Shown: piece by piece, positions 16,745 through 26,443 of the stretch
How positions within the stretch are numbered: the first letter of the stretch is position 1
Layout of the letters: the number at the start of each line of letters is the position of its first letter
Assembly: GCA_900012615.1 (NCBI GenBank)
Contig: LT009756.1
Coordinates: forward strand, 388,035-452,034
Origin: Agrobacterium genomosp. 13 str. CFBP 6927
GTDB lineage: Bacteria; Pseudomonadota; Alphaproteobacteria; Rhizobiales; Rhizobiaceae
Direction of reading: 5' to 3'
Length of the DNA stretch: 64,000 nucleotides
Notes under the pieces: model-generated
What the model saw: only the letters and a program-made list of their open reading frames with translations
Databases searched by the model: none
What the model was told of the DNA's origin: nothing
Position numbers and translations under genes: made by a program

Positions 16745-19264
16745 GTGAAACACGCCGAGTCTCCCATTTCCGGCACGCATGTCGGCTCCTTGCCCCTTCC
16801 ATTCCAGAAATGGTTTGCCGAAAAAGGGTGGTCTCCGCGCGCGCATCAATTGGAGCTGATGGCCCGGGCGCGCGGCGGCGAAAACATGCTGCTGATCGCG
16901 CCCACGGGCGCCGGCAAGACGCTGGGCGGCTTCATGGCCTCGCTCACCGATCTGGCAGAACGCGGCAAGGTGCCGGCGGGCTCCGGCTTCGTCGGCGTGC
17001 ACACGCTCTATATCTCGCCGCTCAAGGCGCTGGCGGTGGATATCGAACGCAACCTCACCAGACCCGTCTCTGAAATGGGTCTGCCGATTTCCATCGAGAC
17101 CCGCACCGGCGATACGCCGCAGGGAAAACGCCAGCGCCAGAAGGTGAAGCCGCCAGACATTCTGCTGACGACACCGGAACAGGTCTCGCTGCTGCTCGCC
17201 AACAAGGAGGCCGAGCGCTTTTTCCGTGACCTGAAATATGTGGTGCTCGACGAGTTGCATTCGCTCGTCACCTCCAAACGCGGCCATCTGCTGTCGCTGG
17301 CGCTCGCCCGGGTGCGCCTGCACGCACCCGATGTGCGCTTTATCGGCCTTTCGGCCACGGTGGCGGAGCCGATGGATTTGCGCCGTTATCTCGCGCCGCA
17401 GGGGCAGGCGGAGCCGCCCGCCGGCCTCATCACCGTCGAAGGCGGGGCAAAGCCGGATATCTCCATCCTGAGCACGGAAGAGCGCATCCCTTGGTCCGGC
17501 CATTCGGCGCGTTACGCCATGAAGGATTTGTACGCCGCGCTGAAGGACCATCAGACGACGCTGATCTTCGTCAACACTCGCTCGCAGGCGGAGCTGATCT
17601 TCCAGGAACTCTGGACCATCAATGACGACAATCTGCCGATTGCACTCCATCACGGTTCGCTGGATGCCGGCCAGCGCCGCAGGGTGGAAGCGGCCATGGC
17701 GGAAAACAAATTGCGCGCCGTCGTCGCCACCTCCACGCTCGATCTCGGCATAGACTGGGGAGATGTCGACCTCGTCGTGCATGTCGGCGCGCCGAAGGGC
17801 GCAAGCCGCCTGGCCCAGCGCATCGGCCGCGCCAATCATCGCATGGATGAGCCGTCAAAGGCGATCCTCGTTCCCGCCAACCGCTTCGAGGTGATGGAGT
17901 GCCGGGCAGCGCTTGATGCCAATTATATCGGCGCGCAGGATACGCCACCGATTGCCGAGGGCGCGCTCGATGTTCTCGCCCAACACATACTTGGCATGGC
18001 CTGCGCCGAGCCCTTCGATGCGGATGATCTTTATCGCGAAGTAACCAGCGCCTCGCCCTATGCCGATCTGCCGCGCGCCACCTTCGACCGGGTGGTGGAT
18101 TTCACCGCCACCGGCGGTTACGCGCTGCGCACCTATGAGCGTTACGCCCGCATCCGGCAGATGAAGGACGGTCGCTGGCGCGTCTCCAATCCGGCGGTCG
18201 CGCAGCAATATCGCCTGAACCTCGGCACCATCGTCGAGGCGGCGGAACTCAATGTCCGCATGGTCAAGCGTAATGCCAAGGGCACGGTCGGGCGCGGCGG
18301 CATGTCGCTCGGCAAGGTCGAGGAATATTTCCTCGAACAGCTGGTGCAGGGCGATACCTTCCTTTTCGCCGGCAAGGTGCTGCGCTTCGAGGGTATCAGG
18401 GAGAATGAATGCCTGGTCTCCCAGGCCTTCTCCATGGACCCGAAGATACCCTCCTATGCCGGCGGCAAGTTCCCGCTCTCCACCTATCTCGCGGATCAGG
18501 TGCGCTCCATGCTGGCAGACCCGACGCGCTGGCATGCGCTCCCGGATCAGGTGCGCGACTGGCTGGCGATCCAGAAGGAAAAGTCGATCATTCCCAAGCG
18601 CGACGAGCTGCTGGTCGAGACCTTCCCCTTCCGCAAGCGCTTCTTCATGGTCATGTATCCCTTCGAGGGGCGCTTGGCGCACCAGACGCTCGGCATGCTT
18701 TTGACGCGCCGGCTGGAGCGGGCGGGCGCAAAGCCCATGGGCTTTGTCGCCACCGATTATTCGCTCGCCATCTGGGCCATGGAGGACATCGGCAGACGGC
18801 TGAAATCCCGCCGCCTGTCGCTTGCAGACCTGCTGGACGAGGATATGTTGGGCGATGATCTGGAGGCGTGGCTGGACGAATCCTTCATGCTGAAGCGCAC
18901 CTTCCGCAATTGCGCCGTCATTTCCGGGCTGATCGAACGCCGCCATCTCGGCAAGGAAAAGACCGGCAGACAGGTCACGGTCTCCGCCGATCTTATTTAT
19001 GACGTTCTTCGCAGCCATGAGCCGGACCATATCCTGTTGGAAGCGACGCGGCGCGATGCCGCGGCGGGACTTTTGGACATTGGCCGTCTTGGCGATATGC
19101 TGAGGCGAATCAAGGGTCACACCACCCACCGCGCGCTGGAGCATGTCTCGCCGCTTGCCGTTCCGGTCATGCTGGAAATCGGCCGCGAGACGGTGGCGGG
19201 CGAGGCGATGGACGATGTGCTGGCCGAAGCCGCAGACGAACTGATCGCGGAAGCGATGTCCTAG
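16745..19264 (+). CDS. Ligase-associated Lhr-like DNA helicase
   Basis: 839-residue superfamily 2 helicase. APTGAGKT (motif I), LDELHSL (Walker B of the Lhr type), GLSATV (III), TSTLDLGIDWG (V) and QRIGRANHR (VI) are followed by the winged-helix and DEAD-associated C-terminal domain. The family works with DNA ligase, an exonuclease and PdeM in a bacterial DNA-damage response; the ligase and exonuclease are not in this window. I set the start at the GTG 16745: the frame is open from 16592, but that stretch overlaps the divergent Rrf2 gene and does not resemble the family. PdeM follows after 70 bp. Confidence 0.93.
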   Translation: MKHAESPISGTHVGSLPLPFQKWFAEKGWSPRAHQLELMARARGGENMLLIAPTGAGKTLGGFMASLTDLAERGKVPAGSGFVGVHTLYISPLKALAVDIERNLTRPVSEMGLPISIETRTGDTPQGKRQRQKVKPPDILLTTPEQVSLLLANKEAERFFRDLKYVVLDELHSLVTSKRGHLLSLALARVRLHAPDVRFIGLSATVAEPMDLRRYLAPQGQAEPPAGLITVEGGAKPDISILSTEERIPWSGHSARYAMKDLYAALKDHQTTLIFVNTRSQAELIFQELWTINDDNLPIALHHGSLDAGQRRRVEAAMAENKLRAVVATSTLDLGIDWGDVDLVVHVGAPKGASRLAQRIGRANHRMDEPSKAILVPANRFEVMECRAALDANYIGAQDTPPIAEGALDVLAQHILGMACAEPFDADDLYREVTSASPYADLPRATFDRVVDFTATGGYALRTYERYARIRQMKDGRWRVSNPAVAQQYRLNLGTIVEAAELNVRMVKRNAKGTVGRGGMSLGKVEEYFLEQLVQGDTFLFAGKVLRFEGIRENECLVSQAFSMDPKIPSYAGGKFPLSTYLADQVRSMLADPTRWHALPDQVRDWLAIQKEKSIIPKRDELLVETFPFRKRFFMVMYPFEGRLAHQTLGMLLTRRLERAGAKPMGFVATDYSLAIWAMEDIGRRLKSRRLSLADLLDEDMLGDDLEAWLDESFMLKRTFRNCAVISGLIERRHLGKEKTGRQVTVSADLIYDVLRSHEPDHILLEATRRDAAAGLLDIGRLGDMLRRIKGHTTHRALEHVSPLAVPVMLEIGRETVAGEAMDDVLAEAADELIAEAMS

Positions 19265-19334
19265 GAGCCGGCGGACAGATGCAAACGACTTTCGGGCCGT
19301 CCGATATGCGGACCCGGTAAAGGAACGACGAGAA

Positions 19335-20063
19335 GTGCTGAGCCGTCTCACATTGAGCGACAGGTTTTCAAACGGTTTCGAATGCCTCGGCAGCGAAACC
19401 GCCGTTAATGGTGTCGCGGCCTGGTGCGATCCGCTCGGCGGACTTTACCTGCCCGACCTGTCGCTGCTCGTGGTGTCCGACCTGCATCTGGAAAAAGGGG
19501 CGGCCTTTGCCCGGCGCGGGCGCATGCTGCCGCCTTATGACACCATCGCTACCCTCAAAATCCTGTCCTCCCTCGTCAGCCGCTACGACCCGAAGATCGT
19601 CGTCAGCCTCGGCGACAATTTCCACGACCGCGTGGGGTCCGAGCATCTGCCGCCCATGCTGCGTGAAATCATCCGCGAGATGGCCAGCGGCCGTGAATGG
19701 ATATGGATCAACGGCAATCATGATCCTGACGGTACGGTCGATCTGCCGGGATCTTCGGTGGATGAGATGTTTTACGGCAATCTCGTTTTCCGCCATGAGC
19801 CGAAAGCGCGTGATGCCGCCGGCGAAATCGCCGGCCACCTACATCCTTCCGCCACCGTTCGTCGTCGCGAAAAGACGGTTCGGCGGCCCTGTTTCGCCAC
19901 CGATGGTTCACGGCTTCTGATGCCGGCTTTCGGGGTCATGAGCGGCGGGCTGGATCTGCGGCACAAGGCTATGCGCGGTCTCTTTGATCACGCCGCTCTC
20001 GTCGCGCATCTGATGGGGCGGGAGCGCATCTATTCGGTGCGGTTTGCCAATCTGCTCGGCTGA
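19335..20063 (+). CDS. pdeM: Ligase-associated DNA damage response endonuclease PdeM
   Basis: 242-residue metallophosphoesterase. The metal-binding motifs are present in order: VVSDLHLEKG, SLGDNFHD, INGNHD, then GHLHP near 169. The long insertion EKGAAFARRGRMLPPYDT is typical of PdeM. A GTG start at 19335 has AGGAACGA upstream. It is paired with the helicase as in other alphaproteobacteria and would nick or trim DNA in repair. Confidence 0.9.
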   Translation: MLSRLTLSDRFSNGFECLGSETAVNGVAAWCDPLGGLYLPDLSLLVVSDLHLEKGAAFARRGRMLPPYDTIATLKILSSLVSRYDPKIVVSLGDNFHDRVGSEHLPPMLREIIREMASGREWIWINGNHDPDGTVDLPGSSVDEMFYGNLVFRHEPKARDAAGEIAGHLHPSATVRRREKTVRRPCFATDGSRLLMPAFGVMSGGLDLRHKAMRGLFDHAALVAHLMGRERIYSVRFANLLG

Positions 20064-20081
20064 GCATGGTGTTGCAGCCGC

Positions 20082-20519
20082 CTATTGACGGTAGACCAGC
20101 ACCGGTATCTTCGAATTCTTCAGCACCTTGGCCGTAACGCTGCCGAGCAGCATCTCGATGAAACTCCTGCGCCGGTGCGACGCCATGGCGATGAGGTCGC
20201 AGCCGGTTCTGTCGGCAATTTCGATGATAGCCTCATCCGGCCGCCCCGCTCGCGCCAGCAGGGCTTCGCAATCGAGCCCCATGGATTCGGCGTGCGCCTG
20301 CGTGTCTCTCAGAAGATGCTCCGCCTCCTCGCAACGGTGAAATTCCTCTTCAGCAATGGCGGCAATGTCCTCGACATCGCTGGCAATCACGTGAAAGGGT
20401 TCCGATACCGTCACGACGGTCACCTTTGCGCCTGCCTCCCTGGCGAGAGCGAACCCTTGGTCGATTGCGATCTGCGCCAGCGGCGAGCCATCGGTGGGAA
20501 TGAGAATGTGCTTGAACAT
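20082..20519 (-). CDS. Universal stress protein, UspA family
   Basis: 145 residues in a single Usp domain: HILIPTDGSPLAQIA at the N-terminus and the ATP-binding signature near the C-terminus, ending GSVTAKVLKNSKIPVLV. CDLIAMASHRR precedes it. The ATG at 20519 has GGAGAAATGTC upstream. The gene stands alone, convergent with pdeM. Confidence 0.92.
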   Translation of the reverse strand: MFKHILIPTDGSPLAQIAIDQGFALAREAGAKVTVVTVSEPFHVIASDVEDIAAIAEEEFHRCEEAEHLLRDTQAHAESMGLDCEALLARAGRPDEAIIEIADRTGCDLIAMASHRRRSFIEMLLGSVTAKVLKNSKIPVLVYRQ

Positions 20520-20678
20520 GACATTTCTCCTTTTCATCCCGGTCACAACCGCACTTACCGCCGTGATCTGCGTGCGTGGTTGTAACGCCTTGAATTTTAC
20601 CGCAAACCGTTGAAGGAAGCGAATGCTATCTTTGGAGGAAAGGGCGGCAGACGGTGTCTTTTCCGGGAGGGAAAAGGC

Positions 20679-21506
20679 TCAGTCCTTGCGGAAGATGATG
20701 CTCGCACCCCAGCCGGTCACGACGGCGAGCAGAACGCAAAGAGCGCCATAGGCAAGCGGCGTCTGATGGGCGGCGTCGGTGATCGCCTGTTCCATGCCCG
20801 TCTTGACGACGCGCAGTTTCAGTTCGCGCTGGGCGATGAATTTGCCGCTCTTGAAGAGATAGGCGCGGGCGGTGTGCACGCCGTTCGGCACGTTGGCGGG
20901 CAGGCGAAGCGTCGCCCAGAAAAGGCCGGTGCGTTCCAGCCTCACCCCGGTCGTGTCGTTGCGATAAATGCCGCTTGAAAGCTTGAGCCGACGATAGGCC
21001 TCCTGAAAATCGAAGACATTGTCAGGCACGCCGGAAAAGACAGCGCTTTTGAGCGACAGATGATCGACACCCAGCCCCATGGCCCGCAAGGTACCGGGCG
21101 AGGCGATGGCGCTGATGTCGCGCGTGCTGGCCATGGAATAGGATTCCGGCAGCGGCGTGAAGGTAATGGCGCTGGTATTGATCCAGATACCGGCCACACG
21201 TTCTTTCTTGCGCACGGTCATGTAGTCGCTCGGTCCTTCGAGCGTCACGACAATATCATATTGCCCGATGGCAAGCAGCAGCTGGTCGGTATTGTTCAGC
21301 GCGCCGAAGAGCGTGAAATCCGCACCACGAAAATCGGAAGCGATGGGGATTTCCGTCGTCGATGCGCCGATTTCGATGTTTTCCAGCAGTGACCGCTGCT
21401 GCGGACCGGGCGGCAGGGCAAGCGGTGGTGTCTGCGCCGAGGCAATGCCGCCAAAGGTAAGGCATGAGAGAAGAAAAAACACGGCGTGTAAAATAGGGCG
21501 GGTCAA
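20679..21506 (-). CDS. TIGR02186 family exported membrane protein
   Basis: 275 residues. A signal peptide runs to about SAQ (residue 25), then a periplasmic beta-rich region (LLENIEIGASTTEIPI, FTLFGALNN) and a C-terminal membrane span (LAYGALCVLLAVVTGWGASI). It fits the alphaproteobacterial TIGR02186 family that accompanies TauE/SafE-type exporters. I chose the TTG at 21506: it overlaps the exporter stop (TTGA) and gives a clean signal peptide. The much longer open frame upstream is the exporter gene read out of frame. Confidence 0.85.
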   Translation of the reverse strand: MTRPILHAVFFLLSCLTFGGIASAQTPPLALPPGPQQRSLLENIEIGASTTEIPIASDFRGADFTLFGALNNTDQLLLAIGQYDIVVTLEGPSDYMTVRKKERVAGIWINTSAITFTPLPESYSMASTRDISAIASPGTLRAMGLGVDHLSLKSAVFSGVPDNVFDFQEAYRRLKLSSGIYRNDTTGVRLERTGLFWATLRLPANVPNGVHTARAYLFKSGKFIAQRELKLRVVKTGMEQAITDAAHQTPLAYGALCVLLAVVTGWGASIIFRKD

Positions 21507-22429
21507 TAACCTAACCCCCCGACGGCAACCGAAAACAGGTCTTCCGGGCGCACCACCAGCGATACGGCGAGGCGAAGCGCAACGGCAAGCACCAGCAGCG
21601 CCAGCAGCGCACGCAGCTGTTCGCCGCGCAGTTTCTGCCCCACCCGCACACCATATTGCGCGCCGATGACGCCCGCCACCATCAGGATGAAAGCCAGCAC
21701 CACATCGACGGAATAGTTGGTCGCGGCCTGTACGACGGTCGTATAGGCGGTCACGAAAATGATCTGGAACAGCGAGGTGCCGACGACCACACTGGTGGGA
21801 ATGCGTAAAAGATAGATCATGGCCGGCACCATGATGAAGCCGCCGCCGACACCCATGATCGAGGTCAGGATGCCGATGCCGAAACCCAGGGTCACGATGG
21901 GAATGACGCTGAGATAGATCTTCGATTTCTTGAACCGCATTTTCAGCGGCAGACGGTGTACCCAGTTGTGGTGGCCGGGACGGCGCAGCGTCACGGTTTC
22001 GTTGCGGGCCGCGCGGCGGAGCGCCGAAATGCTCTCCTTCAGCATCAAGCCGCCGACGGTGCCGAGCAGGATGACGTAGAGCAGCGAGACGATGAGATCG
22101 AGCTGGCCGATGCTGCGCAGAAAGGAGAATATCCACACGCCGACCGTGGCGCCGACAAGACCGCCCACAAGCAACACGCTGCCAAGCTTGACGTCCAGCG
22201 TCCCGCGCCGGAAATGCGTGATGGAGCCGGAAACGGAAGAGGCGACCACCTGGTTCGCGCCAGTCGCAACCGCCACGACGGGGGGAATATTATAGAAAAT
22301 CAGAAGCGGCGTGATCAGGAAACCACCGCCAACGCCGAACATGCCGGAAAGAAAACCGACAGCCGCGCCCATGCCCAGAATGATGAAAATATTCACCGAC
22401 AGTTCTGCGATTGGCAGATAGACAGTCAC
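21503..22429 (-). CDS. TauE/SafE-family sulfite/anion exporter
   Basis: 308 residues with about eight membrane spans. The two-fold signature GFLSGMFGVGGGFLITPLL near the N-terminus and TSIMGVGGGFIMVPAMIYLL in the second half define the TauE/SafE family, which exports sulfite, sulfoacetate or related anions. I place the start at the GTG 22429 with GAGG upstream, giving MTVYLPIAELSV; the TTG at 22447 is an alternative. It is coupled to the TIGR02186 gene by a 4-base overlap. Confidence 0.92.
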   Translation of the reverse strand: MTVYLPIAELSVNIFIILGMGAAVGFLSGMFGVGGGFLITPLLIFYNIPPVVAVATGANQVVASSVSGSITHFRRGTLDVKLGSVLLVGGLVGATVGVWIFSFLRSIGQLDLIVSLLYVILLGTVGGLMLKESISALRRAARNETVTLRRPGHHNWVHRLPLKMRFKKSKIYLSVIPIVTLGFGIGILTSIMGVGGGFIMVPAMIYLLRIPTSVVVGTSLFQIIFVTAYTTVVQAATNYSVDVVLAFILMVAGVIGAQYGVRVGQKLRGEQLRALLALLVLAVALRLAVSLVVRPEDLFSVAVGGLGY

Positions 22430-22690
22430 GGCTCGGACCTCGGGCAAATGGTTCCGGGCGACGGGGCCTGTCCGGGTGAGGGGGCCGCGCCGCGATTATA
22501 CTTTCTGTCTGAAAAGACCGGGCATGCCCAGCCTTCATTCGTCATGCCCGCGAGGGTCTGACGTGTCAACATTCAACGGTAAATACGTTGATAATTTGGA
22601 AAGATAGCGGCCGTGTGTCGGCAGGCCGTCACATTCCTGCGCCGTGTTGCGCCGAAGCGGCCAGGAGGCCGCCCCATCGGTTCCGGAATG

Positions 22691-25600
22691 TTACTTGTTG
22701 CGGGCAAGCAGCGCGGTCACCAGCTCGTTGGTGATGCGTCCGTCAGGCGTCTGGCCGACGGATTTCTGGAAGTCCTTGATGGCGGTGACGGTGTTCTTGC
22801 CAAGCTTGCCATCGGGCTGGCCGGCATCGAAACCGTTCTTGTTCAGGATTGCTTGAATGTTGCGGATCGCCTTTTCCATGTCCACGGAGGCGGTCTTCAC
22901 ACCTTCCTTGCCGGCCCATTCCTCAGGCGGGTTGACGCTGTTGGCGTCTTCCGAAAGCGGCTTGACCTTCCACACGTCCACCTTGGCCTTGGCGCTCTGA
23001 AGCTGCTGCGGGTTCATGGCCCCGGCAACTTCGTCACGCTTCTGGGCGGCGTCAGCGTCGCCATCCTTGGCGGCAATCGCGAACCACTTGTAGGATTCCT
23101 CGATATCCTGCTTCACACCGCTGCCGCGGGCATAGAGAATGGCGAGGTTGAACTGGCTGTCCCGAACGCCGAGTTCGGAAGCCTTGATGAACCATTGTGC
23201 GGCACCAGTGAAATCCGGCTGGCCGGCCGCGTCTGAGGCAAGCAGGACGGCGAGATTGTGCATGGCGCCGGCATTGCCCTGCTCTGCGGCCAGCGTGTAA
23301 TAACGCTTGGCCTCGGAAAGGTTGCGCTCGACGCCGTTTGCCTTCTCGTAAAGATTGGCGAGACGATATTGTGCGGGTGCAAGACCGCGATCCGCCGCCA
23401 TTTTATACCATTTCGCGGCTTCAGCACGGTCGGCGGCCACGCCGCGGCCGTCGGTGTAACGTGCGGCGATCTCAAACAGCGCCTGCGTGTCGCCCTTGGC
23501 TGCGGCCTCAGCAAGCGACGCCGGCTCGATGCCTGCGGGAACCGCAATCGCGTCCTGGGCGGGGGCAGCCGTGGCGGCGGCTTGCTGCGCCGGTGCCTGC
23601 GGCTCACTTTTTACGATTGTGTCAGGTGTTGTCGTATCGACAACCGGAGCATTGGCGACCGGCGGCTCGTCGGCGAGCGGTGCGCCGCCTATGGTGCGGG
23701 GATCGATTGTATTCTGCGGCGGTGCGGCGTTTTCGATACTGTCGGCGGATGCCGCCTGCTCTTGATCGATCGCGAGGTCGGACGGGATGGTCACTGCCTT
23801 GTCGCCGCTCTCGGGAAGGGCGGAGACCGGAGAGTTTTCCATCTTCTGTTCGATGACGGGTGCCGGCGCTTCCGCGCCACCGATCAACGTCTTGATGAGC
23901 GGCATGGCCATCATGGCGAGAAGAATGGCGCCGATGCCGAGCAGCAGCGGACGACGGTAGCGCGAGAGCGCAGAGGCGTCGGCCTTGCGATTTTTCTTGC
24001 CGGTTTCAAGCTTCTCCGGCGAGGTTTCCATGGCGGCGGCCTGTGCCGCGCGGCGGGCGGCGGCAATGAAATCCGTCCGTCCTTCGGCATCGGCGGCCTT
24101 GCCGCTGGCGGCAACCTGGCTGGCGCGCACCCGTTCCAGTATCTTCTTGATATCAGGCGCGCCCGAACCCGGCTCCAGAAGCTCGTTTTCCTGGCCGGCT
24201 GGCAGAACGTCAATCGGGTCGAGCGAAGGCGCGGGCTCCACCTGCGTGCGCGTGGAGGTGGCGGATATGGGCTCTTCAGCGGTTTTGGCCGCCTTCGCCG
24301 TGCTGCTCCTGAACCGTTTCGTCAGGCCGGCAAGCAGGCTCTTCTTTTCGGCCTTTGCCGGCTTTGCCGCAGCAGGCGGCACGACGGTCATCGCATCCGC
24401 ATCCTTCTCGTCGGCGTCGAGAATGGCCTGCTCCTCGGCGATATAACCTTCCTCCGGGAAGACCGCTGCCGGCATGGGCACATCTTCGCGGGCGGGAGCA
24501 ACCATATGCTGCGCAACGTTGCGGGGCGCGGCCTCTTCACGATAGGCGGGAACAGCCTCGCGATTGTCGAGACTGTCGAGCCGGCCGGCGATCTGCACCA
24601 GCGTCTCATGCAGCGCCTCGAAGGTGCGGTGCGTGCGCTCTTCGGTGTTACGGCTCAGGGCCTCTAGGCTGCGAAGATCGGTCGCGAGATCGGTCAGCAT
24701 CGTCATGTCGGCGAGATTGGCGCCGGCGGACAGGTTGTTGCGGGTATAGGCGTCCAGAACGGCTTCGGCCGCCTGCCGCGCCGCTTCGATGATATATTCG
24801 TCGTTGGACGCCATATAGTCCTCGATCGCCGCCATGCGGGCATCGAGTTCCGGCGGCAGGCTCGCCTGTGCGTGCACCGGCTGGCTGATCAGCGTTGAGA
24901 GATGGGCGATCTGGTTTTCGAGGCTTGCCAGCGCGTGGCTGTCGGCGGGCGCGGCATGGGCGGTCTCGTCCAGGCGGGCGGCAATATTGCCGAGCCGTTC
25001 TTCCAGACGGGAGAAAGCGCTTTCGCTGAAGCCTGATGCGGGCTGCGGCTGGCTGTAACGATAATCGAGATCCTCGATCCGCCGCGACAGCGTGTCGAGC
25101 CGTTCGGCCAGGCCATCATTGACGGCGCCGTGATCCAGCGCGTCGATCTTGCGGGAAATGTCGCTGAGGAAGGAGGTCAGTTCCGCCTGCTGCGAAGGGC
25201 GCTGCGAACGCTCCAGCAGCAGGGAAAGCTGGTCCAGCCGCTCATGCAGCTGCGCGGCGTCGCGGGCGGTGCTGAGCTCATCGATCTTGCCGGCCAGCGT
25301 TTCGAGACGGGCGGTCAGGTCCAGCGCCGGCTCAGGCTTGGTGGCGGCAAGACGGTTGATGTCATCAAGCTGTTCGGCAAGGCCGTTCAGGCGGGTTTCC
25401 AGCCGCTGCGCCAACGCACTATCCGTGGCCTGGGCATTCGAGCGGGCCCCGGTTGCGGCAATCGCGCGGCTGATTTCGTCCAGACGCTGATCCAGTCCGG
25501 AAAACTGTTCGGTAAAGGCCGCCTCGTTCGGCTGCATGTGTTTGCCGAGCTGCTCCACGGCGCTCGCAATAGCGATCAGCTTTTCTTCAAGCACGCGCAC

Positions 25601-26443
25601 GGCCGGATTGTTGCTCATGCCGCCGAGCTGGGTCTTGATGTCGTCCAGACGATAGGCGAGCGAAACGATCTCATCCTGCAGCGAGGCGGCGTCAAAACCG
25701 CGCAGCGTATCTTCCACGTTGTTCCAGCGGCTTTCGATCCGGTGCACGCTGTCTTCACGCGCAAGCTGGTCGATCGTCAGGCGCAGGTCCTCGAATTCGT
25801 TGCGCAGCCCATAGGCATCAGGCGATGCCAGGTTGCCGAGCTGGTCGATGCTGCCGGCAAGCCGTGCAATATCGTCGCGCAGATCGCCGATGAATTGCTG
25901 GTCTTCCGCGATGGCGCGAATGTTGCGGATCTCCGCACGCAGCCCCTGCGCCTCGCGCGCCACGCCTTCGGAAATATCGTGCTTCAGCTCATGCCGCAGG
26001 TTGACGAGGGCCTGTGCGATTTCCTGCAAGGCCGCGTCGTTACGCTGCTGCTCCTGATAAGGCGGAATGGAGCGTGCACGCGGTGCGGCGGCAGCCGCCT
26101 CGTTCGGGCGATATTCCGGCGCAAGCGGCCTGGTAATGGTTCGTTCCGGGCGTGCAACGGGCTCCTGCGGCCGCTGGAAGCTTGATTCGAGCAGGCGCTG
26201 GCGCTGGCGGATTTCGTTGACGGGGTCGAGCTGCGGCGGCGTAACCGTGGCGCGGGGTTCGCGCGGCGCGGCGTAAGCCTCGGTTTTCGGTTCCGGCGCC
26301 GGGGTCGCCGTGCGCGGCTCGCGCGGGAATTTCTGGCTCATCAGCCCTTCAATACGGGCTTCAAGACCTTCAATGGTGCGATTGAGAGCATCAAGAGACG
26401 ATCTGTCGCCTGGCTGTTGGGTTTTCGATCGCAATCCGTTCAT
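22691..26443 (-). CDS. podJ: PodJ-type polar organising protein
   Basis: About 1250 residues. A long cytoplasmic coiled-coil region (about 1-680, rich in LDxIxRxI/L heptads) leads to an acidic/Pro linker, one membrane span near 830-850 (RRPLLLGIGAILLAMMAM), a Pro/Ala-rich periplasmic linker, three to four SEL1/TPR-like repeats (ALFEIAARYTDGRGVAADRA, AQYRLANLYEKANGVERN) and a C-terminal PG_binding_1 domain (NIQAILNKNGFDAGQPDGKLG). This order is that of Caulobacter PodJ and of the Agrobacterium homologue, which marks the growth/new pole and is needed for proper division and polarity. I chose the ATG at 26443; upstream in-frame starts lack a ribosome site. Confidence 0.9.
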   Translation of the reverse strand: MNGLRSKTQQPGDRSSLDALNRTIEGLEARIEGLMSQKFPREPRTATPAPEPKTEAYAAPREPRATVTPPQLDPVNEIRQRQRLLESSFQRPQEPVARPERTITRPLAPEYRPNEAAAAAPRARSIPPYQEQQRNDAALQEIAQALVNLRHELKHDISEGVAREAQGLRAEIRNIRAIAEDQQFIGDLRDDIARLAGSIDQLGNLASPDAYGLRNEFEDLRLTIDQLAREDSVHRIESRWNNVEDTLRGFDAASLQDEIVSLAYRLDDIKTQLGGMSNNPAVRVLEEKLIAIASAVEQLGKHMQPNEAAFTEQFSGLDQRLDEISRAIAATGARSNAQATDSALAQRLETRLNGLAEQLDDINRLAATKPEPALDLTARLETLAGKIDELSTARDAAQLHERLDQLSLLLERSQRPSQQAELTSFLSDISRKIDALDHGAVNDGLAERLDTLSRRIEDLDYRYSQPQPASGFSESAFSRLEERLGNIAARLDETAHAAPADSHALASLENQIAHLSTLISQPVHAQASLPPELDARMAAIEDYMASNDEYIIEAARQAAEAVLDAYTRNNLSAGANLADMTMLTDLATDLRSLEALSRNTEERTHRTFEALHETLVQIAGRLDSLDNREAVPAYREEAAPRNVAQHMVAPAREDVPMPAAVFPEEGYIAEEQAILDADEKDADAMTVVPPAAAKPAKAEKKSLLAGLTKRFRSSTAKAAKTAEEPISATSTRTQVEPAPSLDPIDVLPAGQENELLEPGSGAPDIKKILERVRASQVAASGKAADAEGRTDFIAAARRAAQAAAMETSPEKLETGKKNRKADASALSRYRRPLLLGIGAILLAMMAMPLIKTLIGGAEAPAPVIEQKMENSPVSALPESGDKAVTIPSDLAIDQEQAASADSIENAAPPQNTIDPRTIGGAPLADEPPVANAPVVDTTTPDTIVKSEPQAPAQQAAATAAPAQDAIAVPAGIEPASLAEAAAKGDTQALFEIAARYTDGRGVAADRAEAAKWYKMAADRGLAPAQYRLANLYEKANGVERNLSEAKRYYTLAAEQGNAGAMHNLAVLLASDAAGQPDFTGAAQWFIKASELGVRDSQFNLAILYARGSGVKQDIEESYKWFAIAAKDGDADAAQKRDEVAGAMNPQQLQSAKAKVDVWKVKPLSEDANSVNPPEEWAGKEGVKTASVDMEKAIRNIQAILNKNGFDAGQPDGKLGKNTVTAIKDFQKSVGQTPDGRITNELVTALLARNK

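Noticed and set aside
17855-19351. 498-codon minus-strand frame opposite the helicase
   Set aside because: Mirror frame of a GC-rich gene with no protein-like features; the same applies to 59366-60997 opposite cheA and 56448-57863 opposite the receptor.
20679-22136. One long minus-strand frame covering the TIGR02186 gene and beyond
   Set aside because: Its first 210 codons are the TauE exporter gene read out of frame (Arg/Ala-rich, no homology). The real start is the TTG at 21506 with a signal peptide.
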